From an uncultured Clostridia bacterium (GTDB taxonomy: Bacteria; Bacillota; Clostridia; Christensenellales; Aristaeellaceae): 51,686 nucleotides of DNA. The stretch lies in NCBI GenBank assembly GCA_937886445.1, contig CALGBY010000052.1, positions 1 to 51,686 of the forward strand. Reading direction: 5' to 3'. The notes under the pieces are model-generated. The model worked only from the letters and a program-made list of their open reading frames with translations, did not search any database and was not told the DNA's origin. Shown here one piece after another: positions 48,541-51,686 of the stretch. The position numbers and the translations under genes are program-made. The stretch's first letter is position 1, and every line of letters starts with the position of its first letter.

Positions 48541-49611
48541 CTGAACAAGAAGATGAATGCGATTTTCACCATCTTTGTATTCCCAGGTTAGTTCTGAAGA
48601 AATGTGCTCTATGATTTTTTGGGAAATAGTATTCATCTCTGTCAAAATATTGAAACGCTCCCCACCATATGTGACTGTAATATCTGATTTATTCTCCTGT
48701 TCAGAATATTCGAGTGCAAAGTGAAAATTCCTGATAGCAGGAATAATTGTTGCTACACACAGTTCCTCAAAAACGGATTCAATAGCATATATGCTTTTCT
48801 GATTCATGTACTGTTTATGTCCAAAGCTCTCAATCTCAGAGTTAAAACCGTGAAAGTCAAAATATTGACTGTCTATATCTTTTTCTAGCACCTTCAGATG
48901 TCGGATAAAACGTCTGGTGAGTTCTTTCTGAGGATGGTCAAAAATCTGCGTGGGTGTACCTTCCTCATAGATGACGCCCTGATCCATATAGAAAACACGG
49001 GTGGAAACATCACGGGCAAATTTCATTTCATGCGTGACAATTATCATGGTCATACCTTTTTCGGCGAGCATACGGATGACTGCCAGTACCTCGCCCACCA
49101 TCGTGGGGTCGAGCGCGGAGGTCGGCTCGTCAAAGAGGATGATCTCCGGCTCCATCGCCAGAGTCCTTGCAATGGCGATACGCTGTTTCTGACCGCCGGA
49201 CAGCTCATCGGGATAAGCATAGGCTCTCTCTGTCAGACCGACGGTTTTCAGAAGTTCCATGGCTCTCTTTTCCGCTTCCTCTTTGGAAAGGCTGAGAAGC
49301 TTGATCGGGCCGTAGGTAATATTCTCTATCACATTCATGTGATTGAAGAGATTGAACGATTGGAAAACCATGCCCATTTTACGGCGTACAAGATCAAGAC
49401 GGCAGCCCTTGGCGGTGATCTCCTCGCCGTCAATGAAGATCTGCCCGGAAGTCGGAGGATCGAGCATATTGAGAGCGCGCAGGAAAGTAGATTTGCCCGT
49501 GCCGGACGGTCCTATGATGGATATGACCTCGCCCTTTTTGATTTCAGCGTTGACATCCGTAAGCGGGACGGCATTGCCGTATTCTTTTTTCAGATGGGAA
49601 ACGGTGATCAT
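48538..49611 (-). CDS. Amino-acid ABC transporter ATP-binding protein with C-terminal extension
   Basis: A 357-aa GlnQ/HisP-type ATPase. Walker A GPSGTGKST (about 33-41), signature LSGGQKQRIAIA, Walker B IILFDEPTSALDP and the H-loop THEM are intact. A normal protein would end near residue 245; a further 110 residues follow, with IESVFEELCVATIIPAIRNF and YGGERFN, faintly like a RsbW-type HATPase domain that has lost its catalytic asparagine. The ATG overlaps the stop of the upstream receptor/permease gene (ATGA). Polar amino acids are the likely substrate. Confidence 0.88.
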   Translation of the reverse strand: MITVSHLKKEYGNAVPLTDVNAEIKKGEVISIIGPSGTGKSTFLRALNMLDPPTSGQIFIDGEEITAKGCRLDLVRRKMGMVFQSFNLFNHMNVIENITYGPIKLLSLSKEEAEKRAMELLKTVGLTERAYAYPDELSGGQKQRIAIARTLAMEPEIILFDEPTSALDPTMVGEVLAVIRMLAEKGMTMIIVTHEMKFARDVSTRVFYMDQGVIYEEGTPTQIFDHPQKELTRRFIRHLKVLEKDIDSQYFDFHGFNSEIESFGHKQYMNQKSIYAIESVFEELCVATIIPAIRNFHFALEYSEQENKSDITVTYGGERFNILTEMNTISQKIIEHISSELTWEYKDGENRIHLLVQ

Positions 49612-51128
49612 TTTTCCACCTCCTGTGTGACAACACGTTTAGGTTCAAGTTTTTTTCGGAAGTATTTGAGCAGACTCAAAAGCCCGAAAGAAATCAGGAA
49701 ATAGATCAGAGCGACAGACAGCAGGGGGAAGAACGCATCATAAGTGCTGCTGCGGATCAGGTCGCCGGACTTGGTGAGATCGATGACGGCGATATATCCG
49801 ACGATTGAAGTGCCCTTCATAAGCGCGATGAGCGTGCTGAAATATCCGGACAGAGCCGCTCTGGCTGCCTGCGGGAAAACGATGCCGGTAAACGTCTGAT
49901 ACTTCGTAAAGCCGATGGAGAGAGCCGCCTCGGTCTGTCCTTTGTCAACGCCGGTGATCGCGCCGCAGAACTGCTGGGCAAGGGAGGCTCCGCTGTTTAA
50001 TCCGAAGGCGATAATAGCAACCCAGATCCCTGAAATATTGGATTTGCCGAAAATGACGTAGCAAAGGATCATCAATATAACGACCATCGGCGTTCCCTGC
50101 ATGATGCGGTCGTATACATCGGCAAAAATCCGCAGCCCTTTCCTTTTGGACATGGCGCAGGCGCAGAACGCCGCGCCCAGAATATTGGCAAGCAGGAAGC
50201 CGCCGAGCGTGATCAGCACCGTCACGATGAGGCCGGAAACAATGAGCCTCCATCTTTCTTCGGTAACAAAGGTTCTTTTCAGGCCAGTTTCCAGGGTCTC
50301 AAGGAACGATTTTTTCTCTCCGTTATTGACCATGTCTTCGGAATTGCTACGTACCGCCACGCCGATTTCGTCAAATTTATAGGGAACGGAAAAGTCGATA
50401 TTTTCTCCCCGCTCTGCGGTTATGTAGAGGTTGGCCGAGAGCATATCATATTTTCCGGTACCAAGTCCCATGAGCATGGCAGGATACTGAGCGTTTGTCA
50501 GGTTCAGTCCCCAATGATTCGCCTCACAGATACGGTATACAAGCTCTACGTCAAAACCGGAAAGCTCACCGTTGAAGAAAAAGGAAAACGGCTTGCTCTC
50601 TCCGAAGGTAACAGCATTGAGGGTATAGATTGGGTTTTCATCCAGCTCTATTTCCGGCATCTCAGTCTTTTCCTGATCGATCCATCGTACACGCATTTTC
50701 TCTATGATGCCGTCCGCGATCAGGCGCTCCACTGTCTCGTCCACGCTCTTTTTATAGTTCGGGATCGGGCAGGTTTTGGATAATCCCAGTCCGCACTCAT
50801 AAGTATGCAGTGGTTCTTCAAGAATTTTGACGCCTTTTACGCCGCCTTCCAGGATCGCCCTTTCAATATACGGCCGTCCTACAACATACGCGTCGATTTT
50901 TCAATCCGCAACCGAGCGGACGCCGAGCAGCGTGTCATTTTGGGAAACGAGTTCTGCCTTCGGGCACGCCTCCAGAATGAATTTCTGTGTGTCTGCATCG
51001 TCGGACGCACCGATGGCAAGGGCCTTACCCTTCATATCCGCAAGGGATTCTATTTCTTGTGACCGCCTGCCGCAGCCGCTTAGAAGCAAAAGGGCCAGCA
51101 GCAAAATGGGCAAAATTCTTTTTTTCAT
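49608..51128 (-). pseudogene. Amino-acid ABC receptor-permease fusion with in-frame TGA
   Basis: Full length would be 506 codons: a lipoprotein signal (LLLALLLLSGCG), a periplasmic-binding-type receptor (about residues 30-280), then a GlnP-type permease (LIVSGLIVTVLITLGGFLL; EAA loop GQTEAALSIGFTKYQ). A TGA at 50901-50903 follows GVRSVAD and precedes KIDAYVVGRPYIE in the same frame, where a glycine would be expected in this family. The change is probably GGA to TGA. Downstream the frame is open for 378 codons from a possible GTG, which would yield a permease with a truncated receptor. Coupled to the intact ATPase gene. Confidence 0.8.
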
Positions 51129-51556
51129 TCTCCTACCTCCGTCCGATTGTCAAGGATTTCTTCAGGTCACCAGCTGCGGCCGGGAATGCGAAACATCTGA
51201 TCAATGGAGTACCCTCCACCCATAGTGAAGATCTTCAGTCCCTCCTAAGAAAACACTTGCTCTCTCATCAGATGGAGGATGTTCTTGCAGATCCGATGGA
51301 CACGCCCGCCATTCCATACTTTTTCAGGATAAGAAATGATCTTAGGAAAACATTCGTGATTACCATCCAGAAAGAGGATAGTAAACTCTAGCGCTTCAAG
51401 CGTGTCTAATTTGTTTTCATCATGCCAGCCAAATCCAAATATGCAGCCAAAATCACCGGCAACAATCAGGTAGTCATCATGAGTTGGATGACATACTTCT
51501 GAAAATGCTCGAACCTGGGCACCTCTCCGTGCGTATCGCCGGTTATATATATCATT
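51125..51556 (-). pseudogene. Metallophosphoesterase pseudogene
   Basis: A degraded calcineurin-like phosphoesterase. The N-terminus MIYITGDTHGEVPRFEHF (51556 down) is in one frame; the rest (DDYLIVAGDFG, LFLDGNHECF, NILHLMREQVF) is in another, so a frameshift lies near 51500. In that second frame a TAG at 51245-51247 is followed by LKIFTMGGGYSIDQMF, and a TGA at 51167-51169 interrupts SWWPEE. The metal-binding GDTHG, GDFG and GNHE motifs remain readable. The remnant runs into the receptor gene's ribosome binding site. Confidence 0.78.
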
Positions 51557-51629
51557 GCTTTTCACCGCCTTTCTTTTCATGCATAACAAAAGAACAATCT
51601 CTGGAATATACTACTACACATTGAGAAAT

Positions 51630-51686
51630 GCAGTTAGGGTGTGTCTCTAAAATGAGGAATGTGCAGTTTCAAGCAGATTTTCCGTC
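51630..51686. repeat. Possible edge of another repeat or IS end
   Basis: The last bases include AGGGTGTGTCTCTAAAATG and CAAGCAGATTTTCCGTC. AAATCTGCTTG, read on the minus strand, is an exact 11-bp match to the arm of the palindromic repeat near 48407, and the following TGCA and CTCAT also resemble it. The element runs off the window. Confidence 0.3.

Noticed and set aside
50744..51169. Alternative genetic code with TGA read as sense
   Set aside because: The two TGA positions would need different amino acids (glycine and tryptophan), a TAG also interrupts the phosphoesterase, and intact genes such as metG and rpmB end in TGA.

Overview
The window looks like a chromosome segment of a gut- or rumen-type Clostridia species (Bacillota). 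Supporting signs are strong AGGAGG-type ribosome binding sites, a methionine T-box leader, a two-TM AraC/YesN-type regulator, an LplB/LplC-style sugar ABC transporter without its own ATPase, and a TnpV protein. No rRNA, tRNA or CRISPR array was seen. By eye the base composition changes along the window: bases 1-20400 are mid-GC, 20900-41100 are GC-rich core genes, and 42300-51686 are more AT-rich and contain small exported proteins and decayed genes.

Bases 43-20412 hold a carbohydrate utilisation island. A sensor-regulator (14599-16716) sits between two divergent blocks. The minus-strand operon runs permease, permease, solute-binding protein, Fe-S QueG-like protein, U32-like protein, cupin, DUF5696-like protein, DUF4965/glutaminase-A-like protein, zinc dehydrogenase, sugar isomerase/epimerase, AraM-like dehydrogenase, ROK kinase. 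The plus-strand block has the regulator, an SGNH esterase and a domain-swapped GH3 glucosidase. None of the hydrolases has an obvious signal peptide, so the inferred plan is import of an oligosaccharide, then deacylation, hydrolysis, redox conversion and phosphorylation in the cytoplasm. A 16-bp sequence occurs in inverted orientation at both borders, each copy with TTAA on its inner side, which suggests mobile-element ends.

Bases 20929-41091 are core-like: an uncharacterised barrel-type hydrolase, a membrane HD-GYP protein, metG behind a T-box, a membrane M28 peptidase, a U32 pair (one fused to a PilZ-like domain), a degenerate E2/CAT-like acyltransferase with an XRE regulator, uvrA, rpmB, two small membrane proteins, a beta-helix carbohydrate-binding protein, a P-loop protein and thrC.

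An IS5-family element (41105-42340, CTAA target duplication) lies immediately after thrC. The rest is accessory: five secreted or membrane proteins of unknown function, a tnpV gene, four paralogous short peptides with a conserved leader ending in GG and cysteine-rich cores (47183-48278; best candidate for an undescribed system), a ~160-bp imperfect palindromic repeat, an amino-acid ABC transporter whose receptor/permease gene has an in-frame TGA, and a metallophosphoesterase pseudogene.
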